DNA of 35,276 bases from Streptomyces ipomoeae 91-03 (lineage in GTDB: Bacteria; Actinomycetota; Actinomycetes; Streptomycetales; Streptomycetaceae): NCBI RefSeq assembly GCF_000317595.1, contig NZ_AEJC01000620.1, positions 1-35,276 of the forward strand, given 5' to 3'. This document shows positions 24,123 through 31,270 of this stretch, in pieces; the first letter of the stretch is position 1, and each line of letters begins with the position of its first letter. The translations under genes were made by a program, and so were the position numbers. A model generated the notes under the pieces. The model made no database searches. It had not been told where the DNA came from and worked only from the letters and a program-made list of their open reading frames with translations.

Positions 24123-24154
24123 AAGGGCACCTACGGACTCTGGTAGGTGCCCTT
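24123..24154 (+). terminator. Hairpin after att copy 2
   Basis: AAGGGCACCTAC (24123-24134) pairs perfectly with 24143-24154, loop 8 nt. It follows the tRNA fragment by 4 nt, as a tRNA terminator would, and also lies 36 bp past the antitoxin stop, so it can serve both directions. Confidence 0.65.
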
Positions 24155-24189
24155 GGGGATTTATGGCCGACGGCCCGCCTGCCAGCGGC

Positions 24190-24516
24190 TCAGGCGGCGT
24201 GCGGGGTGAAGGTGACATGCGAGTCGCCTTCGTCGATGGTCAGGTTCAGCGTGCCCTCCAGGGCCTTGGCCAAGCGCCGCAGCAGCGGGAGAGTCGGCAC
24301 GGTGTCGCCGCCCTCCATTCGGGAGACCTGGGGCTGAGTCATCCCGGCTCGCTCTGCCAGTTCCGCCTGGGACAGGCCGAGCTCGATCCGGCGGTTGTAG
24401 ACCGCCTGTCCGAGATCGCCGGCCAGCCGCGCGTCGACGTACTCCTGGTCGTACTCCACCGCCTCACCCGCAAGCTGCCGAGCCCGGCGCGTCCTCCACG
24501 TGCTGTGATTCATCAA
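24190..24516 (-). CDS. HigA-like antitoxin, XRE-type HTH
   Basis: The 108-aa protein has a C-terminal Cro/C1-type helix-turn-helix (LGLSQAELAERAGMTQPQVS, then RMEGGDTVPTLPLLRRLAKAL). The N-terminal part (residues 1-45) probably wraps the toxin. Antitoxins of this type neutralise a RelE-fold RNase and repress the operon. The ATG overlaps the toxin stop (ATGA), giving the toxin-first order typical of higBA. Together they may stabilise the small element between att copies 2 and 3. Confidence 0.85.
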   Translation of the reverse strand: MMNHSTWRTRRARQLAGEAVEYDQEYVDARLAGDLGQAVYNRRIELGLSQAELAERAGMTQPQVSRMEGGDTVPTLPLLRRLAKALEGTLNLTIDEGDSHVTFTPHAA

Positions 24517-24881
24517 CTCTCCTTGCGCCGCTCGTACGTGTGCTGGGCATGGCCATGCTCGGCCTCGCAGACCTTCTGGGCCTGGTGCGCACGCTCGACT
24601 TCCACCACTTCACGCATCCTCGTCTTACGGAAGACCGTCAGCAGCACGATCCGTTGTCCTGGCGCGAGCCAGTACGGGATGCGTACGGCTTCGCCATCCA
24701 ACTCGAAGCGGAGCTCACGTAGCTTGCCACCCAGGTGCCGCGAGTACGGCTCGCCGAGGGTCGTCGGCTCGTCCAGCAGTCGGTCGGTCTTGTCCTCGAC
24801 CCGCCGGTAGAGGCGGAATGGAAGCAGCTCCAGCCAATCCCGTACCTCGGGTTCGATCTCGATCTCCCACCGCTCCGTCAT
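24513..24881 (-). CDS. RelE/HigB-superfamily toxin (Gp49-like)
   Basis: The 122-aa protein starts MTERWEIEIEPEVRDWLELL and has GKLRELRFELDGEAVRIPYW and IVLLTVFRKTRMREVVEVERA, the order seen in phage-derived Gp49-like and HigB toxins. These are ribosome-dependent mRNA endonucleases. ATG at 24881 gives the usual length; an in-frame ATG at 24911 would add 10 residues but would lie across the palindromic promoter region. The gene is directly followed by its antitoxin with a 4-nt overlap. Confidence 0.83.
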   Translation of the reverse strand: MTERWEIEIEPEVRDWLELLPFRLYRRVEDKTDRLLDEPTTLGEPYSRHLGGKLRELRFELDGEAVRIPYWLAPGQRIVLLTVFRKTRMREVVEVERAHQAQKVCEAEHGHAQHTYERRKES

Positions 24882-24890
24882 GCAATCAAC

Positions 24891-24900
24891 GGTATATACC
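24891..24900 (-). promoter_or_regulatory. Palindromic operator GGTATATACC before the toxin-antitoxin operon
   Basis: The perfect 10-bp palindrome GGTATATACC lies 10-19 bp before the toxin ATG in an A/T-rich patch. TTGCGT with TATACC 16 bp downstream could form the promoter, which would give an almost leaderless mRNA. The HTH antitoxin is the likely binder. Confidence 0.55.
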
Positions 24901-25065
24901 TCCAAATGCATAACGCAAGCCGCCACGGACCTCGGAGCTGCACTGCCCCAGACCGCGCTGCCACCCCAACCCGCCCGAAAAGGTCGCTACCTCCGGCCGA
25001 CCCAGAACGGATTCGGCACACATAGAGGACGGGAAGCCTCGCAAAGACGTGAGAACCGCCGAGGA

Positions 25066-25133
25066 GAGTTTTCCCAGGCCAAACAGCTATCAGCAGAGTT
25101 TTCGCAGGTCACAGCCCCGCCCAGCGAAAACTC
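25066..25133. repeat. GAGTTTTC repeats next to att copy 3
   Basis: GAGTTTTCCC (25066-25075) and GAGTTTTCGC (25096-25105) are direct repeats 30 bp apart. The second forms a perfect 10-bp inverted repeat with GCGAAAACTC (25124-25133), which runs into the att copy. Such repeats are expected for integrase or excisionase binding at an element end. Confidence 0.6.
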
Positions 25134-25174
25134 CTGAAGCGGGTGTCGCAGGTTCGAATCCTGCCGGGGGCGCC
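25131..25174 (+). other. att copy 3, outer island boundary (tRNA-Arg(CCT) 3' half)
   Basis: It begins CTCCTGAAGCGGGTGTCG and ends GGGGGCGCC. It differs from copies 1 and 2 at the loop (G for A) and at the 3' end (GCGCC for GCAC). It is followed by a T-tailed terminator and then ordinary chromosomal genes, so this is probably the original chromosomal 3' end of the tRNA and the right limit of the island. Confidence 0.8.
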
Positions 25175-25201
25175 ATGCCTGACCAGGCAAAACGAGGTGG
25201 G

Positions 25202-25237
25202 AACACCCCCTCGGAGTGATCTCCGAGGGGGTGTTTT
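25202..25237 (+). terminator. Rho-independent terminator after att copy 3
   Basis: AACACCCCCTCGGAG (25202-25216) pairs perfectly with 25221-25235, loop TGAT, followed by TTTT. It fits the native terminator of the tRNA gene whose 3' half is att copy 3. Confidence 0.85.
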
Positions 25238-25522
25238 CCTGTGTGCGGGGACAGAACGGGGACACGCTGCTACGCAGCCGTCTCCGCGGGTCCGTGGGGG
25301 TCTGCGGGTCGGACCAGCGGGCGGACGGGGTCCTGAGCAGCGGTGCCGCCAGGAGCCTCGGGCTCAGGCCAGGTGCTGGGCCTCGCCTCGGGCGCCGCAG
25401 CCGCATCCGAGACCACGGGGACTGTACGGTCGGTGCCCGGGCCAGGCCCGCGGCAGCGGACCTGGCTGCCGGTGCGGTGGCAGACAGGTCCTGAGAGATG
25501 TTCCGGCAGGGGCGTGATCCGG
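25238..25522. other. Gene-free stretch, island border to aldehyde dehydrogenase gene
   Basis: No coding gene, RNA or repeat is supported. It forms the 3' flank of the minus-strand catabolic operon. Confidence 0.5.
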
Positions 25523-26908
25523 TCAGGCGGTCACCCAGTAGGTGCGCGTGTTGGTGAACTCGCGGATGCCGGCGGCGGCCAGTTCGCGGCCGTAGCCGCT
25601 GCGCTTGGTGCCGCCGAAGGGCAGGCGCGCGTCGGAGGCGACGATCGCGTTGACGAAGGCCGCTCCGCTGGTGATACGTCGGGCGAGGGCGACGCCGCGG
25701 CCGGGGTCGGCCGTCCAGATGCTCAGGCCGAGCCCGTACGGCGTGGCGTTCGCGAGCCGTACGGCGTCCTCGTCGTCCCGGGCGACGGCGATGGCGGCGA
25801 GCGGGCCGAAGGTCTCCTCGTCGAAGGCGGGCATGCCCGGGCCGGTGTCGCCCAGGACGGTGGGCTGGTAGAAGAAGCCGTCGCCGGGCACGGGCTTGCC
25901 GCCGGTCAGGAGGAGGGCGCCGGCGGCGACGGATTCCTCGACCTGCCGGTGGATCGCCGCTCGCAGGTCGTCGCGGGCGAGCGGGCCGACCTGAGTCCGT
26001 CGTTCGCGCGGGTCACCGACGCGCAGGGCTTCGACACCGGCCACGAAGGCGGCGGTGAAGTCATCCGCCACGGAGGCGGCGACGATGAATCGCTTCGCGC
26101 ATACGCAGCTCTGCCCGGAGTTGGTGAAGCGCGCCTTCACCGCGGTCGCCGCGGCTGCTTCGACATCGGCGTCGTCGAGGACCACGAAGGCGTCCGAACC
26201 GCCCAGTTCCAGAACGGACTTCTTCGCCGCCCGCCCGGCCGCCGAACCCACCGCCGCGCCCGCCCGGTTGCTTCCGGTGAGGGTGACGGCGGCGACGCGC
26301 TCGTCCTCGATGAGCCGGGCCGTCGCGTCGGGCACGTCGGTGTCGGCGATCACGAGCGCGGTCACCAGGTGCTCCGGGAAACCGGCTTCGACGAAGAGGT
26401 CCTGGAGCGCGAGCGCGCTGCCGGTGACGTTGGAGGCGTGCTTGAGCAGGACGCCGTTGCCCGCCACCAGGGAGGGGATGGCGAAGCGCATGACCTGCCA
26501 GACGGGGAAGTTCCACGGCATCACGGCCAGGACGAGTCCGGCGGGCTCGTAGGCCACCCACGCTTGCGCTCCGTCGACCTCGACGCGCTCGTCGGCGAGG
26601 ATTGCGGGGCCCTGCCCGGCGTAGTACTCGGCCGTGACCGCGGACTTCTCGACCTCGCCCTCGGCCTCCCCCACCGGCTTGCCCATCTCGGCGACGGCCA
26701 GGGCGGCGAGTTGGTCCTTGTGCTCGCGCAGGGTGCGGGCGAGGCGGTCGGCGCGCGCGGCCCGCTCGCCGACCGGTACCTGGGCCCAGGCGAGGCTCGC
26801 GGTGTGGGCCCGTGCCACGGCGGTCTCGATGCGGTCCGCGTCCCAGCCTTCGTACGCGGCTGTCGGCTCGCCCGTGGCGGGGTTGCGGATCTGGATGATG
26901 CCGGTCAT
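25523..26908 (-). CDS. NAD(P)-dependent aldehyde dehydrogenase (succinate-semialdehyde type)
   Basis: From ATG 26908 the protein has 461 aa. It begins MTGIIQIRNPATGEP and has the coenzyme segment MPWNFPVWQVMRF, LTGSNRAG, the catalytic Glu in LELGGSDAFVVL, the catalytic Cys in NSGQSCVCAKRF and EETFGPLAA. The pattern is closest to short succinate-semialdehyde-type dehydrogenases, but the substrate cannot be fixed. The start overlaps the cupin stop by 4 nt; the 110-codon upstream extension is shadow sequence over the cupin gene. It is the last gene of the operon and probably oxidises an aldehyde formed by the earlier enzymes. Confidence 0.92.
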   Translation of the reverse strand: MTGIIQIRNPATGEPTAAYEGWDADRIETAVARAHTASLAWAQVPVGERAARADRLARTLREHKDQLAALAVAEMGKPVGEAEGEVEKSAVTAEYYAGQGPAILADERVEVDGAQAWVAYEPAGLVLAVMPWNFPVWQVMRFAIPSLVAGNGVLLKHASNVTGSALALQDLFVEAGFPEHLVTALVIADTDVPDATARLIEDERVAAVTLTGSNRAGAAVGSAAGRAAKKSVLELGGSDAFVVLDDADVEAAAATAVKARFTNSGQSCVCAKRFIVAASVADDFTAAFVAGVEALRVGDPRERRTQVGPLARDDLRAAIHRQVEESVAAGALLLTGGKPVPGDGFFYQPTVLGDTGPGMPAFDEETFGPLAAIAVARDDEDAVRLANATPYGLGLSIWTADPGRGVALARRITSGAAFVNAIVASDARLPFGGTKRSGYGRELAAAGIREFTNTRTYWVTA

Positions 26909-27339
26909 GCGGCGGGGGCCCCTCCCTTGTCGTGCGCGGAGAGGTGTTCGAAGGTCTCGCCGGTGGCGGTGATGGTGCGGGTGACGTCCCGGCCGCCGTA
27001 GACCCAGTAGATCCGCATGACGCCCTCGCCCCGGTTGAAGAACCGGTGTGGTGTCCCGGCCGGCACCCAGGTGGCCTGACCGGGCTCCAGGTCGAAGAAC
27101 TCGCCGTCGATCTCCGCGGTCGCCGCCCCTTCGAGGATCAGCACGGACTCCTCGACGTTGTGGCTGTGCAGGGGCAGGCCGGTGCCGGGCTGGAAGACGG
27201 TCTGGCCGGTCGTGATGACGGCCTGCTCCGAGTTCCACTTGCCGACGTAGGGGATGGTGGCCACACCGCCGCCGCGGTCGAAGCGTTCGACCTCGTCGGG
27301 GTGGATGAGCAGGTTCGGCTCAGCGGGCTTGGTGCACAT
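26905..27339 (-). CDS. Single-domain cupin protein
   Basis: The 144-aa protein has cupin motif 1 as LPLHSHNVEESVLILEG (metal-ligand His and Glu) and motif 2 as PAGTPHRFFNRG. Such proteins may be isomerases, dioxygenases or binding proteins. GGAG lies 8 nt before the ATG. It sits 14 nt after the ABM gene and overlaps the dehydrogenase by 4 nt, so it belongs to the same catabolic operon. The reaction is unknown. Confidence 0.85.
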   Translation of the reverse strand: MCTKPAEPNLLIHPDEVERFDRGGGVATIPYVGKWNSEQAVITTGQTVFQPGTGLPLHSHNVEESVLILEGAATAEIDGEFFDLEPGQATWVPAGTPHRFFNRGEGVMRIYWVYGGRDVTRTITATGETFEHLSAHDKGGAPAA

Positions 27340-27353
27340 GGAGTCGGCTCCGT

Positions 27354-27656
27354 TCAGGAGTGGTGGAACAGGCGGCGGGAGAGCGTGTTGACCTGGCTGC
27401 CGGGCACGACATACTTCGCCGCGGCCTCGCGCCAGACCTTGAAGTGGGGTGCGGCGCGGTGGGCCTCTACGGCGGCCTCGTCGTCGTAGATCTCGTGGAA
27501 GACGAAGTGGTGGTCGTCCGCCAGGTCGCAGACGACGTCGAAGTAGCGGCAGCCGGGCTCGTCGGTGAAGGAACGCTCGGCGTTCTCCTCGATGGCCTTG
27601 AGGAAGTCCTCACGGCAGCCGGGCACGACCTGGAGGGACACGATCAGGGCGATCAT
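27354..27656 (-). CDS. ABM-type monooxygenase / putative quinol monooxygenase
   Basis: The 100-aa protein has an antibiotic-biosynthesis-monooxygenase fold. It starts MIALIVSLQVVPG, contains NAERSFTDEPGCRYFDVVCD and HFVFHEIYDDEAAVEAHRAA, and ends near PHFKVW. YgiN-like members are cofactor-free oxygenases or isomerases. The ATG overlaps the stop of the dehydrogenase gene upstream (ATGA). In this operon a side role in quinone or sugar-acid breakdown is plausible; the substrate is unknown. Confidence 0.85.
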   Translation of the reverse strand: MIALIVSLQVVPGCREDFLKAIEENAERSFTDEPGCRYFDVVCDLADDHHFVFHEIYDDEAAVEAHRAAPHFKVWREAAAKYVVPGSQVNTLSRRLFHHS

Positions 27657-28723
27657 GCGGGCAGCTCCTGGGGAGTGACGGAACGGGGCAGGCGTACGGC
27701 GGTGGTGTCGGCGATGCGGGCGAGGGCGGCCCAGGTGTCGTCGACGAGCGTGATGCCCTCGGTGCGCAGCCGCTCGGCGGTGCGGATCTCCGGCTCACCG
27801 GGGACGAAGATCTCGTCGGTGCCGGGCGCGGTCGGGGTGGACTTGGTCTCCTCGATCAAGGCCTCCATCCGCTGCTCGAACTCGGCTGGGTCGGCCATCG
27901 ACCGGATGTCGACGCACATCAGCAGATGACCGACGCCGCTGCGGCCGGTGGACCGGTAGGGGCCGACGACCGCCGAGCCGAAGGCGCTGCCGGTCAGCAC
28001 GCCCGCGAGGACGTCGAACATGAAGGAGATGGCGTAGCCCTTGTGGCCGGCCATGGGCAGGATCAGGCCCTCGATCGCACGTCGCGGATCGGTCGTCGGC
28101 ACGCCCTCGGCGTCGGCCGCCCAGCCCTCGGGAATCGGCTCACCACGCTCCTTGGCGTGGTAGATCTTGCCGCGCGCCACGGCCGTGTTCGCGATGTCCA
28201 TCACGACCGTGCCGTAACGCCCGGCAGGGGCGGCGATCGACCACGGATTGGTGCCGACTCGCTTCTCCTTGCCGCCCCAAGGAGCCATGGCCGGGCTGGC
28301 GTTGGTGGCCAGCAGCGCCACGCAGCCCTGCTCGGCAGCCCTGCGCGTGAAGTACGCCGCGGTCCCGAAGTGACCGGAGTCGCGGACGGCGACCGCGCTG
28401 ATCCCGTGCCGGCGGGCACGCTCCACGCCCAGGGTCACCGCGTGGTCGGTGAGCACCTGGCCGAGGCCGTCGCGGCCGTCGACCACGACCACGGCGCCGT
28501 TGTCGCTGACGACTCGCGGGTCCGCGACGGCCGTGGTGGCCCCGCTCGCGAGGCGGTCGAGGTACCAGGACAGGCGCAGCATGCCGTGGGACGCGTGTCC
28601 CCACAGTTCCGCGGTCACCAAGGTGTCCGCGAGCAGACGGGCGTCCGCGGACGGAACGCCGTGCGCCTCGGCGGTGGCGGCGGCGAAACCCAGCAGGTCG
28701 GCGGCGCCGACGGTATGCGGCAT
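27653..28723 (-). CDS. Malate/L-lactate dehydrogenase family oxidoreductase (Ldh_2)
   Basis: The 356-aa protein has WGHASHGMLRL (catalytic His region), GLGQVLTDHAV, SGHFGTAAYFTRRAAEQG, GTNPWSIAAP and GHKGYAISFMFDVLAG, the typical order in the Ldh_2/YlbC/ureidoglycolate dehydrogenase family. It oxidises a 2-hydroxy acid with NAD(P). AGGAGAGG lies before the ATG. It is the first gene of the operon with ABM, cupin and aldehyde dehydrogenase, which suggests stepwise oxidation of a hydroxy-acid nutrient. The identity of the nutrient is open. Confidence 0.9.
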   Translation of the reverse strand: MPHTVGAADLLGFAAATAEAHGVPSADARLLADTLVTAELWGHASHGMLRLSWYLDRLASGATTAVADPRVVSDNGAVVVVDGRDGLGQVLTDHAVTLGVERARRHGISAVAVRDSGHFGTAAYFTRRAAEQGCVALLATNASPAMAPWGGKEKRVGTNPWSIAAPAGRYGTVVMDIANTAVARGKIYHAKERGEPIPEGWAADAEGVPTTDPRRAIEGLILPMAGHKGYAISFMFDVLAGVLTGSAFGSAVVGPYRSTGRSGVGHLLMCVDIRSMADPAEFEQRMEALIEETKSTPTAPGTDEIFVPGEPEIRTAERLRTEGITLVDDTWAALARIADTTAVRLPRSVTPQELPA

Positions 28724-28750
28724 GAGGCGGCCTCTCCTCTCCAGAAGTCA

Positions 28751-28770
28751 TGTATCCACTCCTGTATACA
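28751..28770 (-). promoter_or_regulatory. Tandem TGTATnCA operator boxes before the catabolic operon
   Basis: TGTATCCA (28751-28758) and the palindrome TGTATACA (28763-28770) lie 28-47 bp before the ldh start, 12 bp apart. GntR/FCD regulators typically bind TnGTnnnACnA-like or GTATAC-like palindromes. A related GGTATACA stands before the regulator gene itself. Confidence 0.6.
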
Positions 28771-28843
28771 TCACAACGGATGGAGAAACCACAGGCCGGG
28801 AGGCGCGGTGCCCCAGCGCCTCCGTCGGACGTGGAGGGGTGTC

Positions 28844-29569
28844 TCAGCCTGCGACGTCCAGCGACACGTCCGTACCGAGTGTCAGATCCTGGCTGGTCAG
28901 ACTGTCGATGAGCGCCTGCAGAGTCTGCGCGAGGTGATGCCGGCAGGCCGCCTCCGCCGCCTGGGCGTCCCCGTGCGTGACCGCCTTCAGCATCGCGCGG
29001 TGCTCCTCCAGCGAGGTCAGCATGCGACGCGGGCCGCTGTGCGAGAGGTGACGCAGGCGTACGGTCTGACTGCGCAGGTCGCGGATCGTGCGGGCGAGGT
29101 AGGGATTGCGGCAGGCCGCGATGACCGCCTGGTCGAACGCCTCGGTGATGTCGTAGAACTCCTGGTACGAGCCCGCCTGCGCGGCGGAGTCCAGCGCGCG
29201 GAAGGACTCGTCGAACACCTCCAGCCGCTCCAGCAGTTCACGGAACGGCGCCAGCACCCGCTCGTCGGCCGAGCCCGCCGTGGTGACCGAGGCGACCGCC
29301 CGGGGCTCCAGCAGCATCCGGAACTCGAACAGGGCGCGCACACCGCCCAGGGAGATGGCGGCCACCCGGGCCACCTCCCCCGGCACGAAGTCGACCAGCC
29401 CTTCCCGGGCCAGCCGCCGGATCGCCTCCCGCACCGGCGTCCGTGAAGCCCCCAGCTCCTCGCCCAGCTGGACCTCACTCAGCTTGGCCCCCGGCCGCAT
29501 CCGCAGCGACTCGATGTCACCCTTCAGCCGCTCGTAGACCGCCTCGCTCTTGCCAGTCGCCCGGGCCAT
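28844..29569 (-). CDS. GntR-family regulator with FCD domain
   Basis: In this 241-aa protein, residues 8-72 form a winged helix (LRMRPGAKLSEVQLGEELGA, then SRTPVREAIRRLAREGLVDF). Residues 85-225 form an FCD ligand domain with the acidic/His metal-site pattern (FEFRMLLEPRA; FDQAVIAACRN; EEHRAMLKAV; CRHHLAQTL). It is encoded just upstream of the catabolic operon in the same direction. It probably represses that operon and itself through TGTATAC-type boxes until an organic acid binds. Confidence 0.92.
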   Translation of the reverse strand: MARATGKSEAVYERLKGDIESLRMRPGAKLSEVQLGEELGASRTPVREAIRRLAREGLVDFVPGEVARVAAISLGGVRALFEFRMLLEPRAVASVTTAGSADERVLAPFRELLERLEVFDESFRALDSAAQAGSYQEFYDITEAFDQAVIAACRNPYLARTIRDLRSQTVRLRHLSHSGPRRMLTSLEEHRAMLKAVTHGDAQAAEAACRHHLAQTLQALIDSLTSQDLTLGTDVSLDVAG

Positions 29570-29602
29570 GAGACTCCCTGTCCACCGTTACGCACACTCT
29601 TC

Positions 29603-29610
29603 GGTATACA
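29603..29610 (-). promoter_or_regulatory. GGTATACA box before the GntR gene
   Basis: GGTATACA lies 34-41 bp upstream of the regulator ATG and shares GTATACA with the box at 28763-28770. Autoregulation is likely. Confidence 0.5.
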
Positions 29611-29717
29611 GACTACGACTGGCGGCGCGTCCACCCACAAGTTCCACCGGGAGACCCAGGGCAGCGCCCCGCCCTCGCCGCGCGACCGGCAAGATCACGG
29701 CTCCAGTCGATGCCTTC

Positions 29718-29742
29718 ATGCGTGAGCGATGCGTGAGCGGAC
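29718..29742 (+). repeat. Tandem ATGCGTGAGC repeat, copy 3
   Basis: It is base-for-base identical over 25 bp to the copy at 21073-21097, but there is no tRNA fragment downstream here. It may mark the scar of another element end in the gene-poor stretch 29570-30570. Confidence 0.6.
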
Positions 29743-30125
29743 CGTCCGGCACAAGGTGTCACGAGCGGGATTGAGTACGAAGCCGCTTGTCTCTTCCGAG
29801 GGACACCGCTTCGGGGGCGGTGTTCTCGGAGGTGACGCGGGTGCGGTGTGAGCCGGCTGTGGCCTCGGCGATGGCGAGGTCGGTGCGTCACGCCGTGGCG
29901 CAGTCGGACAGGGCGGGCTCCAGCAGGCTGAAAGCGAGACCGCTCGCATCATCGCTGCCGAAGCCACCCCACGTGGGTGGGCGGCGAAGGTGAGCGTCTG
30001 GGTGCGGTGGAGCAGGACGCGGAGGACGGTGCCAAGCCGGCGGCAGTCTGGATGGTGACGTCGTCGGGTTCGGCGTCGGTGGCCTCGGCGCGCGCCGGAG
30101 CGAGGTGGTGTTCGCGCTCCTCGTA

Positions 30126-30175
30126 CAGGCCGTGCAGGCCGTGCAGGCCGTGCAGGCCGTGCAGGCCGTGCAGGC
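30126..30175 (+). repeat. 9-bp tandem repeat CAGGCCGTG, five copies plus partial
   Basis: Five exact copies of CAGGCCGTG fill 30126-30170, followed by a partial unit. The 9-bp unit keeps reading frame (His-Gly-Leu on the minus strand), but no gene is supported. Confidence 0.9.
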
Positions 30176-30305
30176 AGGTGGTCAGGGGGCTGTCAGCGAT
30201 CATGAGGGCGATCTCCTGGCCGGAGAACCCGGCGGCTGCCGGCCTCCCCCCGACGAAGAAGTCTTCCGGGATCTCGATCCACGGCGAACACGCACCCAAA
30301 AGCGA

Positions 30306-30344
30306 CAACCGGCAACCGGCAACCGGCAACCGGCAACCGGCAAC
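30306..30344 (+). repeat. 7-bp tandem repeat CAACCGG, five copies plus partial
   Basis: Five exact copies of CAACCGG (30306-30340) are followed by CAAC. The unit is not a multiple of three, so copy changes would shift any frame through it. This supports a non-coding region. Confidence 0.9.
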
Positions 30345-30570
30345 TCGAACGCGCGATGTTCCTGTGCGCGTTCGCCGCCCTGCACGATCCCGCATCCCCG
30401 GCCCACTTCCACAAATCCAGGCCCACAAATGCCAGGCCCGGGGGAAGGCCCACACGCAGGCTCTTCCCCGCCCGGCCCCCGCGTCATCAGCGTGTTGTTC
30501 GCGATCGGCGTGCGGGCCGGTGCAGCGAATCGACGCCCATCAGCACGGTGTCATTCCCACGTGATCCGGG

Positions 30571-31251
30571 TCAGGCATGGCGGGTGGGCCCCTGGACGCC
30601 GGTGATCGGTGCGAACGCGGTCGCGGCGACCAGGAAGCGCGGGTCCAGCGCCGCCCACAGGTCCGCCAGCAGCGCGTCCGCGTCCTGGGCGGTGGTGCTC
30701 AGGTCGAGGTGGCGCCGGGCCGTCGACACGGTGTCTCCGTCCGATTGGTAGGTGCTGAGCATCACCGCCTGCCCCGGTGCCAGATCGCCCACCGCGACCA
30801 CGGTCGTGTCCGCGCTCTCCCGCTCGTCTTCCGGACGGCGTGCCGCGCCGAACCAGGACCGGTGGCCGACACGGTCCACGACGGCGGTGATCCGCGGTGT
30901 CCAGATCGGCGGGTCCGGCTCGTAGCTGAGGTCTTCCAGCGCGCTCCCGGGCGCGAGGCCCTTTGCCAGCCGAGCGGCAACCTCCGTCACCTGTTCTCCG
31001 TTGCCGTAGACGGTCCATCGCTCGTCCGCGGTCGCGGCGACGTAGTGCCGTAGGTTGTCGTGGCCCGTGGCGCCGACCGGCACGACGGTCAGCTCACCGG
31101 ACGCGGTGAGTTCCATCCGGCGGGCCCGGGATGCCTCACTCCGTCCGGTGAGCGCATATCCGGCGGTGAGTTCCCCGTTCAGGGTGCGTGCCAGCAGGAT
31201 GAGCCGACCGGGATAGGGGTTGTCCCGAAGGGCTTCCAGGATCGAGGGCAT
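30571..31251 (-). CDS. IMP cyclohydrolase-like protein (PurO-type)
   Basis: The 226-aa protein has PYPGRLILLARTLNGELTAG, YALTGRSEASRARRM, VYGNGEQVTEVA and YEPDPPIWTPRITAVV, the motif series of the IMP_cyclohyd (PurO) family. Archaeal PurO closes the last ring of IMP. Streptomyces normally uses PurH, so this copy may serve a special pathway or another substrate. AAAGG lies 9 nt before the ATG. It follows a truncated phosphoribosyltransferase by 19 nt. Its exact reaction is uncertain. Confidence 0.85.
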   Translation of the reverse strand: MPSILEALRDNPYPGRLILLARTLNGELTAGYALTGRSEASRARRMELTASGELTVVPVGATGHDNLRHYVAATADERWTVYGNGEQVTEVAARLAKGLAPGSALEDLSYEPDPPIWTPRITAVVDRVGHRSWFGAARRPEDERESADTTVVAVGDLAPGQAVMLSTYQSDGDTVSTARRHLDLSTTAQDADALLADLWAALDPRFLVAATAFAPITGVQGPTRHA

Positions 31252-31270
31252 GCGCTAGGGCCTTTCTGAT

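Larger units (their letters stand above)
29743..30570. other. Gene-poor stretch with two short tandem repeats
   Basis: I see no convincing gene. A minus-strand frame at 29949-30455 reads IEIPEDFFVGGRPAAAGFSG before running through the CAGGCCGTG repeat as HGL triplets; it may be a decayed gene fragment, but I recognise no family. The stretch contains the two tandem repeats listed separately. Confidence 0.45.

Noticed and set aside
23879..24130. Minus-strand frame starting PGRIRTCDTRF-like sequence
   Set aside because: This is the antisense reading of a tRNA T-arm and acceptor, a well-known source of false proteins. The same applies to the frames at 21034-21264 and 24987-25406.
22085..25174. 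Functional tRNA-Arg genes
   Set aside because: All three copies lack the 5' acceptor strand, D-arm and 5' anticodon stem, so none can fold into a tRNA.
25343..27001. 552-aa plus-strand frame opposite the aldehyde dehydrogenase
   Set aside because: It is antisense shadow sequence; the minus-strand gene has all catalytic motifs.
30126..30344. Possible CRISPR array
   Set aside because: Units of 9 and 7 bp in tandem without spacers; no cas genes.
29949..30455. 168-aa minus-strand frame in the gene-poor stretch
   Set aside because: Much of it is translated tandem repeat (HGL and GCRLPVA units) and no family is recognised; at most it is a fragment of a decayed gene.
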